Of a DNA stretch of 64,000 nucleotides, positions 25,895 through 34,294 are shown in pieces (within the stretch, counting starts at the first letter, position 1; the number at the start of each line of letters is the position of its first letter). Position numbers and translations under genes: made by a program. Origin of the DNA: Nocardia amikacinitolerans NBRC 108937 (GTDB lineage Bacteria; Actinomycetota; Actinomycetes; Mycobacteriales; Mycobacteriaceae). A model generated the notes under the pieces. It worked only from the letters and a program-made list of their open reading frames with translations, was not told the origin of the DNA and made no database searches. The DNA lies in the NCBI RefSeq assembly GCF_001612615.1, contig NZ_BDAU01000004.1, forward strand, positions 1-64,000, given 5' to 3'.

Positions 25895-26485
25895 ATGGCA
25901 CGACCGCGACGCAGTGACGACACTCGCCAGCTCTTGGTGGAGGAAGGCGCCGCCGGTTTCCTGGCCAACGGCTACCACGGCACCGGCATCAAGCAGGTGC
26001 TCGACGCGGTCGGCGTGCCGAAGGGCTCGTTCTACAACTACTTCGACAGCAAGGAGAGCTTCGGGCAGGCGGTCATCGACTACCACTCCCGCTGCATCCA
26101 GCGCAACCTCGCCGAAGCGCTCGGACCCGCACCCGATCCGGTGACCGGTCTGCGGACGTTCTTCGCCAAGCAGATGGACGAGTTCGTCGAAACCGATTTC
26201 ACCGGTGGGTGTTTGATCGCCAACCTTGGGGGCGAGCTGGAGGGCAGCGAGACGCTGCGCGAATCGCTGTCCGGGGCGTTCCGCGCCTGGCGCGACGGGG
26301 TCGCCAAGGCGCTGCTCGAGGCGCAGGAGCGTGATCTGGTGCGCGGCGACATCCCGGCCGAGGAACTCGCCGATCTGCTCATCGAGTCCTGGGAGGGGGC
26401 GGTGATCCGGATGAAGATCGACCGCTCGCTGGAACCGCTGCACAAGTGCCTGCGTCGCCTCCTGGACGACTACTTCCGACCCTGA
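25895..26485 (+). CDS. TetR/AcrR-family repressor of the downstream SDR-tautomerase genes
   Basis: A 196-residue TetR protein. The HTH runs from NGYHGTGIKQVLDAVGVPKG to SFYNYFDSKE (about 25-58), and the C-terminus matches the TetR_C type found with electrophile- or acrylate-responsive operons. Its operator lies directly before its ATG and again before the SDR gene, so it likely represses both. The inducer is unknown, but regulators with this operator often respond to reactive electrophiles. Confidence 0.9.
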   Translation: MARPRRSDDTRQLLVEEGAAGFLANGYHGTGIKQVLDAVGVPKGSFYNYFDSKESFGQAVIDYHSRCIQRNLAEALGPAPDPVTGLRTFFAKQMDEFVETDFTGGCLIANLGGELEGSETLRESLSGAFRAWRDGVAKALLEAQERDLVRGDIPAEELADLLIESWEGAVIRMKIDRSLEPLHKCLRRLLDDYFRP

Positions 26486-26493
26486 ATTCACGT

Positions 26494-26510
26494 GCCCGCC
26501 ATAGGCGGGC
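26494..26510 (+). terminator. Short hairpin after tetR
   Basis: Stem GCCCGCC / GGCGGGC (26494-26500 and 26504-26510), 3-base loop, 9 bases after the tetR stop and before the second operator; a weak terminator or attenuator. Confidence 0.45.
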
Positions 26511-26528
26511 CAATTCGTACCCATTCCA

Positions 26529-26544
26529 AGACGACCGGTCGTAT
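26529..26544. promoter_or_regulatory. TetR operator before SDR-tautomerase operon
   Basis: An exact second copy of AGACGACCGGTCGTAT, 21 bases before the SDR start, where bound repressor would block the promoter or initiation. Confidence 0.85.
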
Positions 26545-26564
26545 CCAATCGGAAGGGAAACAAC

Positions 26565-27302
26565 ATGTCAGGCAAGACGGTCATCGTGACCGGATCCTCC
26601 AGCGGGATCGGCCGCGATATCGCCAGGGCACTGGTGGCCCGCGGCGACAACGTGGTGATCAACGGGCGCGACCCGGACAAGCTCGCCGCGGTCGCCGCCG
26701 AGCTCGGCGCGCCCGCCCGGGTGGCCGAGGTGGTCGGCGACATCGGCTCGGCCGCAACGGGTTCCGCGCTGGTCCGGACCGCGGTCGAGCGGTTCGGCCG
26801 GGTGGACGTCCTCGTGAACAACGCGGGCGTCTTCGGCGCGAAGCCGTTCGTCGACGTCACCGAGGCGGAATTGGACAGCTACCTGAACGGCAACCTGAAG
26901 GGCACTTACTTCACCACCCAGGCGGTGGTGCGCAGGCTGCGCGAACAGGGCGGTGGCGGCAGCATCGTGAACATCGGCACCGTCCTGATCGACCACGCGC
27001 TCGCCGGTCTGCCCGCCTCCGCGGCACTGGTCAGCAAGGGCGGCGTGCACGCGCTCACCACCAGCCTCGCGGCCGAACTCGCCGCCGACGGTATCCGGGT
27101 GAACCTCGTCGCGCCGGGCATCATCCGCACTCCGCTCTTCGGTGACGGCGACGAAAAGTCCTCGGGTCGTTTGGCTTTGCTCAACCGTATCGGCGAGGTC
27201 GCCGAAACCACCGCCGCCGTCCTGTATCTGGCGGACGCGGAATTCACCACCGGCCACATTCTCCCCGTCGACGGCGGGTTCATCTCCGGGAGGGCAGCGT
27301 AA
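26565..27302 (+). CDS. SDR-family protein with altered active site
   Basis: A 245-residue SDR with intact cofactor motifs: TGSSSGIG at 9-16, NNAG at 85-88, Asn110, and the usual PVDGGF end. The catalytic tyrosine is missing: where YxxxK is expected the sequence is A154-L-V-S-K158, and the serine position is Thr139 (NIGT). It may therefore act by another mechanism or bind rather than oxidise its ligand. The GGAAGG at 26550-26555 supports the ATG. Its stop overlaps the tautomerase ATG by one base (TAATG), and it is under the twin TetR operator. Confidence 0.87.
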   Translation: MSGKTVIVTGSSSGIGRDIARALVARGDNVVINGRDPDKLAAVAAELGAPARVAEVVGDIGSAATGSALVRTAVERFGRVDVLVNNAGVFGAKPFVDVTEAELDSYLNGNLKGTYFTTQAVVRRLREQGGGGSIVNIGTVLIDHALAGLPASAALVSKGGVHALTTSLAAELAADGIRVNLVAPGIIRTPLFGDGDEKSSGRLALLNRIGEVAETTAAVLYLADAEFTTGHILPVDGGFISGRAA

Positions 27303-27505
27303 TGCCGTATGTCGACATCAAGGTCACCGACGAGGGCGTGACCGTCGAACAGAAGACTCGGCTCATCAAGGGCGTCACCGACCTGCTTCAGGACGTGCTC
27401 GGCAAGGATCCGGCGACCACCTTCGTGGTGATTCATGAAGTGCCGCTGACCGATTGGGGTGTCGGCGGGATGAACGTGGCCGACTGGCGCGCGCGAAATT
27501 CCTGA
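27302..27505 (+). CDS. 4-oxalocrotonate tautomerase-family protein
   Basis: A 67-residue tautomerase-superfamily protein. After Met removal the catalytic Pro-1 is available (MPYVDIKVTDEG), and the KTRLIKGVTDLLQDVLGKDP helix and VVIHEVPLTDWGVGG segment are typical. Such enzymes catalyse keto-enol tautomerisation or dehalogenation. It is translationally coupled to the SDR gene, so the two probably act on the same compound. Confidence 0.85.
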   Translation: MPYVDIKVTDEGVTVEQKTRLIKGVTDLLQDVLGKDPATTFVVIHEVPLTDWGVGGMNVADWRARNS

Positions 27506-27724
27506 GCGCGGGCGCGCCCGGCGGACGCGATCGGTCTGGAACGTGGTTCCGGCCTTGCCGCCGGGCGTCGGCGTTTTCTGGTGGTTCGCCGCAGGTCGTC
27601 GCGGAGGAAAGTAGCCGCAGGACAAAGGATTCCGGTACCGTTTCCGGCACCGCGTTGCGTTCCGGAGAGTCTTCGCGATCTCTGAGTGTCAGTGCACGAT
27701 CCAGCTCGACGGAGGGGAGCTGCG

Positions 27725-29116
27725 ATGCCATCGCTTCTGGAAATCACCACTCATTTCTTTCTGCAGGTCGCCGTCATCCTGGTCACCTATCGCCTGCTCT
27801 GGCCGGTGTTCCGCCGGTTGGGGCAGGTGCAGGTGGTGGCCATCATGGTCGCCGGATTCGTTTTGGGGCCTTCGATTCTGGGTCTCGTCTGGCCCGAGGC
27901 CCAGGAATGGCTGTTCCCGACCACGCTCGCGGTGGGAGGCGCGAGCATCATGCACCCGAACCTGACCGCGATCTACGTCGTCGGCCAGCTCGGCCTCGTG
28001 CTGTACATGTTCCTGGTCGGCGCGTCGTTCAAGGTGGACATCCTGTCCTCGCACCTGCGCAAGGCGGGCGCGACCTCGACCGCGGGCGTTGCGGTGCCGC
28101 TGGTGCTGGGCGGTGCGCTCGGCTGGTGGATGGTCGGTAGCGGCGGGTATTTCACCGACAAGGTGGAGCATTGGCAGGGCGGGCTTTTCGTGGCCGCGGC
28201 CGTGGCCATCACGGCGTTTCCGATGCTGGCCTGGATCATCTACGACTCGGGTCTGCTGAACACCCGCCTGGGCACGATGTCGCTGGCGTGTGCCGCGGTG
28301 GACGACGCGTGCGCATGGATCCTGCTGGCAACCGTGGTCGCCACCACCAAGGACAGCATGAACGGCGCGTTCCTCGCCGTAGGCGGCGGACTTGCCTACC
28401 TGCTGTTCATGATGTTCGTCGCGCGGCGCTGGCTGGCCAAGCTCGAGACCTGGCAGCCCAAGCGCGGCGACACCGAACGGGCGGGCGGGCTGCCGATCGC
28501 GCAGCTGTCCATCGTGCTGCTGGTCGTGTTGCTCGCCAGCTGGTTCACCGACTGGTGCGGGATCTACTCGGTGTTCGGCGCGTTCGTGGCGGGGGCGGTG
28601 ATGCCGCGCGGCCAGCTGCTCGACACCATCCGTGAGCGCTTCGAGCCGCTGGTGGCCTACCTTTTGCTGCCCGCGTTCTTCATCTACTCCGGTCTGAACA
28701 CCGAACTCAGCCTGATCTTCGAACCGGAGGTCCTGCTGGTGACGGCGGTCGTGCTGATCGTCTCGTTCGCGGGCAAGTTCGGCGCCGTCGGACTCGCGGC
28801 GCGCTGGCAGGGCATGAGCAAGCGGGAGGCCGCGTCGATGGGCGCGCTGGCCAATGCCCGCGGCCTGATGGAGCTGATCCTGTTGAACATCGGCCTCGGG
28901 GCCGGGCTCATCACCGGTGAGCTGTACACGATCCTGGCGCTGATGACGATCATCACCACGTTCATGGCGACGCCGGTGCAGCGGATCTTCGAACGCAGCG
29001 CGTGGAAGGCCGGTCTGGTCTTCGGTCCGGACGGCGAACAGCCCAGGGCGGCGACAGGGAAGGAGCCGGGCGGCGAGCCGAAGCGATCCGGCGAACCGGC
29101 GCCGGTCGCGACATGA
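27725..29116 (+). CDS. Monovalent cation:proton antiporter, CPA2 type
   Basis: A 463-residue integral membrane protein with about 12 helices. LGLVLYMFLVGASFKVDILS and the acidic pair in CAAVDDACAWILL, a hallmark of CPA2 Na+/H+ exchangers, are present, as is FIYSGLNTELSLIF. The soluble C-terminus (from about 425) is short and lacks a TrkA-N domain. The ATG at 27725 follows GGAGGGGAGC. It is a single gene ending before a convergent polyamine operon. Confidence 0.87.
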   Translation: MPSLLEITTHFFLQVAVILVTYRLLWPVFRRLGQVQVVAIMVAGFVLGPSILGLVWPEAQEWLFPTTLAVGGASIMHPNLTAIYVVGQLGLVLYMFLVGASFKVDILSSHLRKAGATSTAGVAVPLVLGGALGWWMVGSGGYFTDKVEHWQGGLFVAAAVAITAFPMLAWIIYDSGLLNTRLGTMSLACAAVDDACAWILLATVVATTKDSMNGAFLAVGGGLAYLLFMMFVARRWLAKLETWQPKRGDTERAGGLPIAQLSIVLLVVLLASWFTDWCGIYSVFGAFVAGAVMPRGQLLDTIRERFEPLVAYLLLPAFFIYSGLNTELSLIFEPEVLLVTAVVLIVSFAGKFGAVGLAARWQGMSKREAASMGALANARGLMELILLNIGLGAGLITGELYTILALMTIITTFMATPVQRIFERSAWKAGLVFGPDGEQPRAATGKEPGGEPKRSGEPAPVAT

Positions 29117-29135
29117 GCGGGCGCTAGGCCGACCA

Positions 29136-29177
29136 GCGCGGCCGCCGGGTCGATCGGCGCGGCCGCTGGGTCGATCG
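29136..29177. repeat. 21-bp direct tandem repeat
   Basis: Two copies of a 21-base unit beginning GCGCGGCCGC and ending GGGTCGATCG, at 29136-29156 and 29157-29177, with one mismatch. They lie just after the antiporter stop in a non-coding stretch. Confidence 0.85.
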
Positions 29178-29241
29178 GTCGCGGGCGCGCATGAACCGCG
29201 CCGGACAGGTCTCCGCTCCCCGCGGGTCGCCAGAAAAGAGG

Positions 29242-29290
29242 AATCGCACCGGCGCCGAGGATGTCGAAACTCCTTGGCGCCGATGCGATT
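29242..29290. terminator. Bidirectional hairpin terminator between antiporter and speDE
   Basis: AATCGCACCGGCGCC (29242-29256) pairs with GGCGCCGATGCGATT (29276-29290), one mismatch in 15, and the inner AGGA / TCCT extends the stem, leaving a loop of about 9 bases. It is located between convergent genes. Confidence 0.8.
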
Positions 29291-29309
29291 CGGCGATCCG
29301 GTCTGGAAT

Positions 29310-30530
29310 CTATTCGGCCGCGCGCAGCGCGTGCGGTTCGATGGCGCCGCGCACCAGCGCGCGACCGTCGATGGTCTCCGCGCGGTAGGGCAGGGTGGCC
29401 AGGCGGTCGACCATGCCGGGCACCGGGTCCTCGATCGCGTCGACAAGGCCGAACAGGAACGACCACTCGTGCTCGTCGCTGCCGTAGTGCACGACCGTGC
29501 CGAACTGCTCGTGGAAGCGCTGCCAAGACCGCTTGAGGGTCTCGTTGCGCCACATGGTCGCGCAGCCCGCCTGCGCGCTGAGCACGCCGCCAGGCGCGAG
29601 CAGCGCTCGACATCGGGACAGGAACTCCGACTCGTAGAGACGGTTGTGCTGCGCGTCCTCGACCCGCTCGTCGGGCAGGTCGATCACGATCACGTCGTAG
29701 CGGGCGCCCGTCTGCTGGGCGTTCGCCAGGAAGTCCCAGCCGTCGGCGTAGTGCACCTTGATCGGGCCCTCGCCCGCGACCGCCGCGGCGAGCTCCTCGG
29801 TGGTGTAGCCGTAGGGCAGGTGCTCGGCGCACAGTTCGACCTCGAGCTGGTCGATGTCGACGTGGTCGACGTGGGTGGCGCCCGCGGCCACCGACATCTG
29901 GCTCGCGACGCCCTCGCCGGAACCGATGATCAGCACGCTGTCCAGCTTCTCGGCCAGCACGAAGGCCGGCACCATCATCGCCTCGTGGTAGGTCAGCTGG
30001 GAGAACTCGGTGGACTGGCGGTCGTCGTCGGAGAACAGGCTGATGCCCTGTTCGGTGCGCGCGATGACCATGTGCTGGAACGGAGTATTGGTGTCGACGA
30101 TCACATCGTGCAGATCCCAGATCCGGGTCAGGCCCGCGCCGACCGGCTCCTCGATCTTCTGCGCGCCGTGGCCCCGCTGAATGACCTTCATGCGAACGTC
30201 TTTGGGAGACAGCTTGTCCCGCAACATCTCGACGGCCTTCGTCGCGCCGGCGCCGATGCTGCCGCAGGTGAAGACGTCGACGAAAATGTCGCCGGACTCC
30301 GGATAAGTGTGAATCGAGGCGTGGGACTCCGACAACAGCGCGAGGACGGTCACCCCCTGCGGATCGAACTTCTTGTGAACGACATCGCAGATGGTGACGC
30401 CCGCCGCGATCAGAGACTCACGCAACGCCGATTCGAGTCGTTCGAGATCGTCGCAGAGATCTGCGTCGACACCACCGAACTCGGCCAGCACATGCCAACC
30501 GGTGAATTCCGCCGTCATAGGCAAACTCAC
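29310..30530 (-). CDS. Fused S-adenosylmethionine decarboxylase-spermidine synthase (SpeD-SpeE)
   Basis: A 406-residue two-domain protein. Residues about 1-120 are a class 1b AdoMet decarboxylase: the Glu68-Ser69 self-cleavage bond (SESHASIHTYPE), His74 and Cys89 keep the spacing of Thermotoga maritima SpeD (Ser63, His68, Cys83). Residues about 140-400 are a spermidine-synthase Rossmann domain with GSGEG, HVDIDQLEVEL and DLPDER. Together they would make decarboxylated AdoMet and transfer its aminopropyl group to putrescine. The GTG at 30530 overlaps the upstream decarboxylase stop by 4 bases (GTGA); an ATG at 30518 is possible. It is one operon with the ornithine decarboxylase. Confidence 0.9.
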   Translation of the reverse strand: MSLPMTAEFTGWHVLAEFGGVDADLCDDLERLESALRESLIAAGVTICDVVHKKFDPQGVTVLALLSESHASIHTYPESGDIFVDVFTCGSIGAGATKAVEMLRDKLSPKDVRMKVIQRGHGAQKIEEPVGAGLTRIWDLHDVIVDTNTPFQHMVIARTEQGISLFSDDDRQSTEFSQLTYHEAMMVPAFVLAEKLDSVLIIGSGEGVASQMSVAAGATHVDHVDIDQLEVELCAEHLPYGYTTEELAAAVAGEGPIKVHYADGWDFLANAQQTGARYDVIVIDLPDERVEDAQHNRLYESEFLSRCRALLAPGGVLSAQAGCATMWRNETLKRSWQRFHEQFGTVVHYGSDEHEWSFLFGLVDAIEDPVPGMVDRLATLPYRAETIDGRALVRGAIEPHALRAAE

Positions 30531-31642
30531 TCTCGCTCAGCGCCCGAGACATGAACGGTCAAGGGCGGAAAACCATTGAAGGACACCGACGAATAGCTCG
30601 CGGTATAGGCGCCGGTGTCGAGGATCGTGATGCGATCACCGGCTCGCAACGTGGTCGGCAGAAGGACCCGTGTGCGTTGATACAGTACATCGTCGCCGTC
30701 GCAGGTTGGACCGGCGACCACCGCCTCGTCGACGGGATCTCCGTCGCGTTCTGTGACGAACCGGTAGGCGATGTACTCGTTCTCGGTCTCGGCCATTCCG
30801 TTGTAGCGGCCGATGTCGAGATACACCCAGCGCCGTCCGTCCGGCGCGATGCGAACGCCGACGACCTCGGCGTGAATGGTGCCCGCGTTGCCGACCAGCG
30901 CGCGACCGGGTTCGACGACCAGTCCGGCGGTCTCGGGCAGGAATTCGGCGGCGGCGGCATTCACGACCGCGGCGATCTCGCCGAGCACGGGGGCTGCCTC
31001 GGCGTAGGAGATCGGCAGCCCGCCGCCGATGTTCACCGAGGTGATGTGAATGTCCTTGGCGGCCAACGCTTCCGCGATCTCACCGGCTTGCTGGATGCCG
31101 ATCCGCCACGCCGCGGGATCCAGCTGCTGGGAGCCGACGTGGAAGTAGGGCCCGGCCACGACCAGCCCCAGATCGCGGGCGCGCACCAGCAGGCGCAGCG
31201 CCTCCGCGGGCGAGCAGCCGAACTTGGTGCCGAACGGCGTCTGCGAGGCGGGAGTGGCGGCCAGGAAGCGGCACTCGACCTCCGAGCCCGGGGCGTGCTC
31301 CACGATGCGCAGCAGGTCGTCCTCGGTGTCGAAGGCGTAGCGGCGCACCCCCTCGGCGTAGGCACGGGCGATGTCGGCGGCCTTCTTGATCGGGTTGCCG
31401 TAGCAGAGTTTCTCCGGCGCCACCCCGAGGCCGAGGCACAGCTCGATCTCGCCGATGCTCGCCACGTCGAATTCCGCGCCCTCGCCATCGAGCAGAGTGA
31501 TCAACTCCGGCACCGGGCTCGCCTTCACCGCGAAGCGAATGCGGGCCTTGTCGTCGCCGCGGACGGCGACGGCGGCATCGAGCGCGCGGTAATTTTCGCG
31601 AACTCGCTCGGAGTGGATGACAAGGTACGGAGATTCGGGCAT
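30527..31642 (-). CDS. PLP-dependent ornithine decarboxylase-like enzyme (fold type III)
   Basis: A 371-residue alanine-racemase-fold decarboxylase of the ODC/DAPDC family. The PLP lysine is Lys40 (RFAVKASP), with HVGSQ, GGGLP, EPGRAL and the C-terminal catalytic Cys in GPTCDGDDVLY. It is shorter than lysA-type DAP decarboxylases and matches bacterial ODC. It likely converts ornithine to putrescine, which the overlapping SpeD-SpeE fusion would convert to spermidine. Lysine or diaminopimelate specificity cannot be wholly excluded from sequence alone. Confidence 0.87.
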   Translation of the reverse strand: MPESPYLVIHSERVRENYRALDAAVAVRGDDKARIRFAVKASPVPELITLLDGEGAEFDVASIGEIELCLGLGVAPEKLCYGNPIKKAADIARAYAEGVRRYAFDTEDDLLRIVEHAPGSEVECRFLAATPASQTPFGTKFGCSPAEALRLLVRARDLGLVVAGPYFHVGSQQLDPAAWRIGIQQAGEIAEALAAKDIHITSVNIGGGLPISYAEAAPVLGEIAAVVNAAAAEFLPETAGLVVEPGRALVGNAGTIHAEVVGVRIAPDGRRWVYLDIGRYNGMAETENEYIAYRFVTERDGDPVDEAVVAGPTCDGDDVLYQRTRVLLPTTLRAGDRITILDTGAYTASYSSVSFNGFPPLTVHVSGAERE

Positions 31643-31739
31643 AGTTGATCTTTCGCGTGGGCAGCAGCGGAGAGAGTATCAGCGGCCCCTACCCAGATAC
31701 GAATCCGTCGAAACCCGTATTCGCGCAGGGGCTGCCCGC

Positions 31740-34238
31740 CTACCCTTCGGACACCGTGACCTCGTCGAACACCACCTCGCCAGCCGCGTCGGACGCGGCG
31801 AGATCGACCACCGCCTCGATAGACCAGCCGTGGTCGCCCGCGGGGTCGTCGAGGACCTGGCGCACGTGCCAGAAGCCGGGTCGCTGCTCGATCTGGAACA
31901 GCTGGGGACCGCGCGCGTCGGGGCCGGTGCCGATGCGCGCGTACTCTTCGAAGTAGGGGGCCAGTTCGTTCGCCCAGTCGGGGCCGGTGCCGAGGTCGGC
32001 CAGATCGTCCCAGCGCCGCAGCGCGGCCAGTTCGACGCGGCGGAACATGGCGTTGCGCACCATCACGCGGAAGGCGCGCTCGTTGGCGGAGATCGGGCGG
32101 ATGGTCTCCGCGCCGAAGGCCACCTGCTCGGCGTCCTTCTCCGCGCCCGGGCTGGTCAGCTGCTCCCATTCGTCGAGCAGGCTCGAATCCACTTGCCGGA
32201 CAAGCTCGCCCAGCCACTCGGTGAGGTCGTCGAGGTCCTCGGTGCGCGCCGCGTCGGGCACGGTGCGGCGCAGCGCGCGGTAGGCGTCGGCAAGGTAGCG
32301 CAACACCACGCCCTCCGAGCGGGCCAGCTCGTAGTGCGAGATGAGCTCGGCGAAGGTCATCGAGCGCTCGATCATGTCGCGCACCACCGACTTGGGGGAG
32401 GGCGCGAACTCCGAGACCCATGGGTGTCCCGCGCGATAGGTCTCGTAGGCGGGTTCGATCAACTCGGCCAGCGGCTTGGGCCAGCTGACTTCCTCGAGCA
32501 GTTCCATGCGCTCGTCGTAGTCGATGCCGTCGGCCTTCATCTCCGCGACGGCCTCGCCGCGCGCCTTGTGCTGCTGGGCCATCAGCAGCTGGCGGGGGTC
32601 CTCCAGGGTCGACTCGATGAGCGAGACCACGTCGAGGGTGTAGCCGGGGGAGTCGCGGTCCAGCAGGTCCAGCGCGGCCAGCGCGAAGGGCGAAAGCGGT
32701 TGGTCGAGGGCGAAATCGCGTTGCAGGTCGACGGTGAGCCTGGCGTAGCGGCCGGTCGTGTCGGGTTCCGGCAGCTGCTGCACCACCCCGGCGTCGCGCA
32801 GCGCGCGGTAGAGGCGGATCGCGCGCAGGATGTGCTTGCGTTGCGCGGGCCGCGGCTCGTGGTTGTCCTCGAGCAGATGGCGCATGGCCTGAAAACAGTT
32901 GCCGGGCCGGGCGATCACGTTGAGCAGCATCGCGTTGGTGACGTTGAACCGCGACACCATCGGCTCCGGCTGGGCCGCCACCAAACGGTCGAAGGTCTCC
33001 TCGCTCCAGGAGACGAACCCCTCCGGAGGCTTGCGCCGCTGCACCTTGCGCTGCTTCTTGGGATCGTCGCCCGCCTTGGCGAGCAGCCTGGTGTTCTCGA
33101 CTTCGTGCTCGGGCGCCTGCACCACCACGGTGCCCATGGTGTCGAAGCCCGCGCGCCCGGCGCGACCCGCGATCTGATGGAACTCGCGGGCCTTGAGCCT
33201 GCGGGTGCGCACGCCGTCGAACTTGGTCAGTCCGGTCAGTAGCACGGTGCGGATCGGGACGTTGATGCCGACGCCGAGCGTGTCGGTGCCGCACACCACC
33301 TTCAGCAGACCGTCCTGCGCCAGCCGTTCCACCAGTCGGCGGTATTTCGGCAGCATGCCCGCGTGGTGCACGCCGATGCCGTGCCGGATCAACCGGGACA
33401 GGGTCTTGCCGAAGCCCGCGGCGAAGCGGAAGTCGCCGATCGCCGCGGCGATGGCGTCCTTCTCCGCGCGGGTGGCGAAGTTCACGCTGGTCAGCGCCTG
33501 CGCCCGCTCCAGCGCCGCGGCCTGGGTGAAGTGCACCACGTAGACCGGGGCCTGGTGGGTGGTGACCAGTTCCTCCAACGTCTCGGTGATGGGCGTGCGC
33601 ACATACGAAAAGCTCAGCGGCACCGGGCGTTCGGTGCCCGCGACGATGGCGGTGCCGCGGCCGGTGCGGCGCTCCAGGTCGCGGGCGAAGAAGTCGACCT
33701 CGCCCAGGGTCGCCGACATCAGCAGGAACTGCGCGCGCGGCAGCTCGAGCAGCGGCACCTGCCAGGCCCAGCCGCGGTCCGGGTCGGCGTAGAAGTGGAA
33801 CTCGTCCATGACCACCTGGCCGACCTCGGCGTCCGCGCCCTCGCGCAGCGCCAGATTCGCCAGGATCTCGGCGGTGGCGCAGATGATCGGCGCGTCGGCG
33901 TTGACCGACGCGTCGCCGGTGACCATGCCCACCTTGTCGGCGCCGAACACCTCGCACAGCGCGAAGAACTTCTCGCTGACCAGGGCCTTGATCGGGGCGG
34001 TGTAGTAGGTGCGCTGCCCTCGGGTCAGCGCGAACAGATGTGCGCCGACCGCCACCAGCGACTTGCCGGAACCGGTTGGCGTGGCCAGGATGACGTGCGA
34101 TCCGGACGCCAGCTCCAGCAGCGCCTCGTCCTGCGCGGGATACAGCGGCGTGCCCTGCTCGGCGGCCCACATGCCGAACGACTCGTAGAGCGCGTCGGCG
34201 TCGGTTCCTGGAATGTCGAGCAGTTCGGTCAGATCCAC
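31740..34238 (-). CDS. Ski2-like DExH-box RNA helicase with DUF3516
   Basis: An 832-residue helicase. Walker A ATPTGSGKS is at 52-60, motif II is DEFH at 145-148 rather than DEVH, SAT follows, and motif VI reads QIAGRAGRAG. The C-terminal half from about 430 fits the DUF3516 extension of actinobacterial Ski2-type helicases. It presumably unwinds or remodels RNA; direct substrates are not known. It is 56 bases downstream of the PAC2 gene on the same strand and 97 bases upstream of the decarboxylase gene. Confidence 0.88.
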   Translation of the reverse strand: MDLTELLDIPGTDADALYESFGMWAAEQGTPLYPAQDEALLELASGSHVILATPTGSGKSLVAVGAHLFALTRGQRTYYTAPIKALVSEKFFALCEVFGADKVGMVTGDASVNADAPIICATAEILANLALREGADAEVGQVVMDEFHFYADPDRGWAWQVPLLELPRAQFLLMSATLGEVDFFARDLERRTGRGTAIVAGTERPVPLSFSYVRTPITETLEELVTTHQAPVYVVHFTQAAALERAQALTSVNFATRAEKDAIAAAIGDFRFAAGFGKTLSRLIRHGIGVHHAGMLPKYRRLVERLAQDGLLKVVCGTDTLGVGINVPIRTVLLTGLTKFDGVRTRRLKAREFHQIAGRAGRAGFDTMGTVVVQAPEHEVENTRLLAKAGDDPKKQRKVQRRKPPEGFVSWSEETFDRLVAAQPEPMVSRFNVTNAMLLNVIARPGNCFQAMRHLLEDNHEPRPAQRKHILRAIRLYRALRDAGVVQQLPEPDTTGRYARLTVDLQRDFALDQPLSPFALAALDLLDRDSPGYTLDVVSLIESTLEDPRQLLMAQQHKARGEAVAEMKADGIDYDERMELLEEVSWPKPLAELIEPAYETYRAGHPWVSEFAPSPKSVVRDMIERSMTFAELISHYELARSEGVVLRYLADAYRALRRTVPDAARTEDLDDLTEWLGELVRQVDSSLLDEWEQLTSPGAEKDAEQVAFGAETIRPISANERAFRVMVRNAMFRRVELAALRRWDDLADLGTGPDWANELAPYFEEYARIGTGPDARGPQLFQIEQRPGFWHVRQVLDDPAGDHGWSIEAVVDLAASDAAGEVVFDEVTVSEG

Positions 34239-34294
34239 TCCGACCAGCTTAGGGCAGGCCTCGCCGAGGTCGTCACCGCGATCGGCGCGCCGCG

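Noticed and set aside
27506..27724. Possible small gene upstream of the antiporter
   Set aside because: No start with a good ribosome binding site or recognisable product; it reads as a promoter region.
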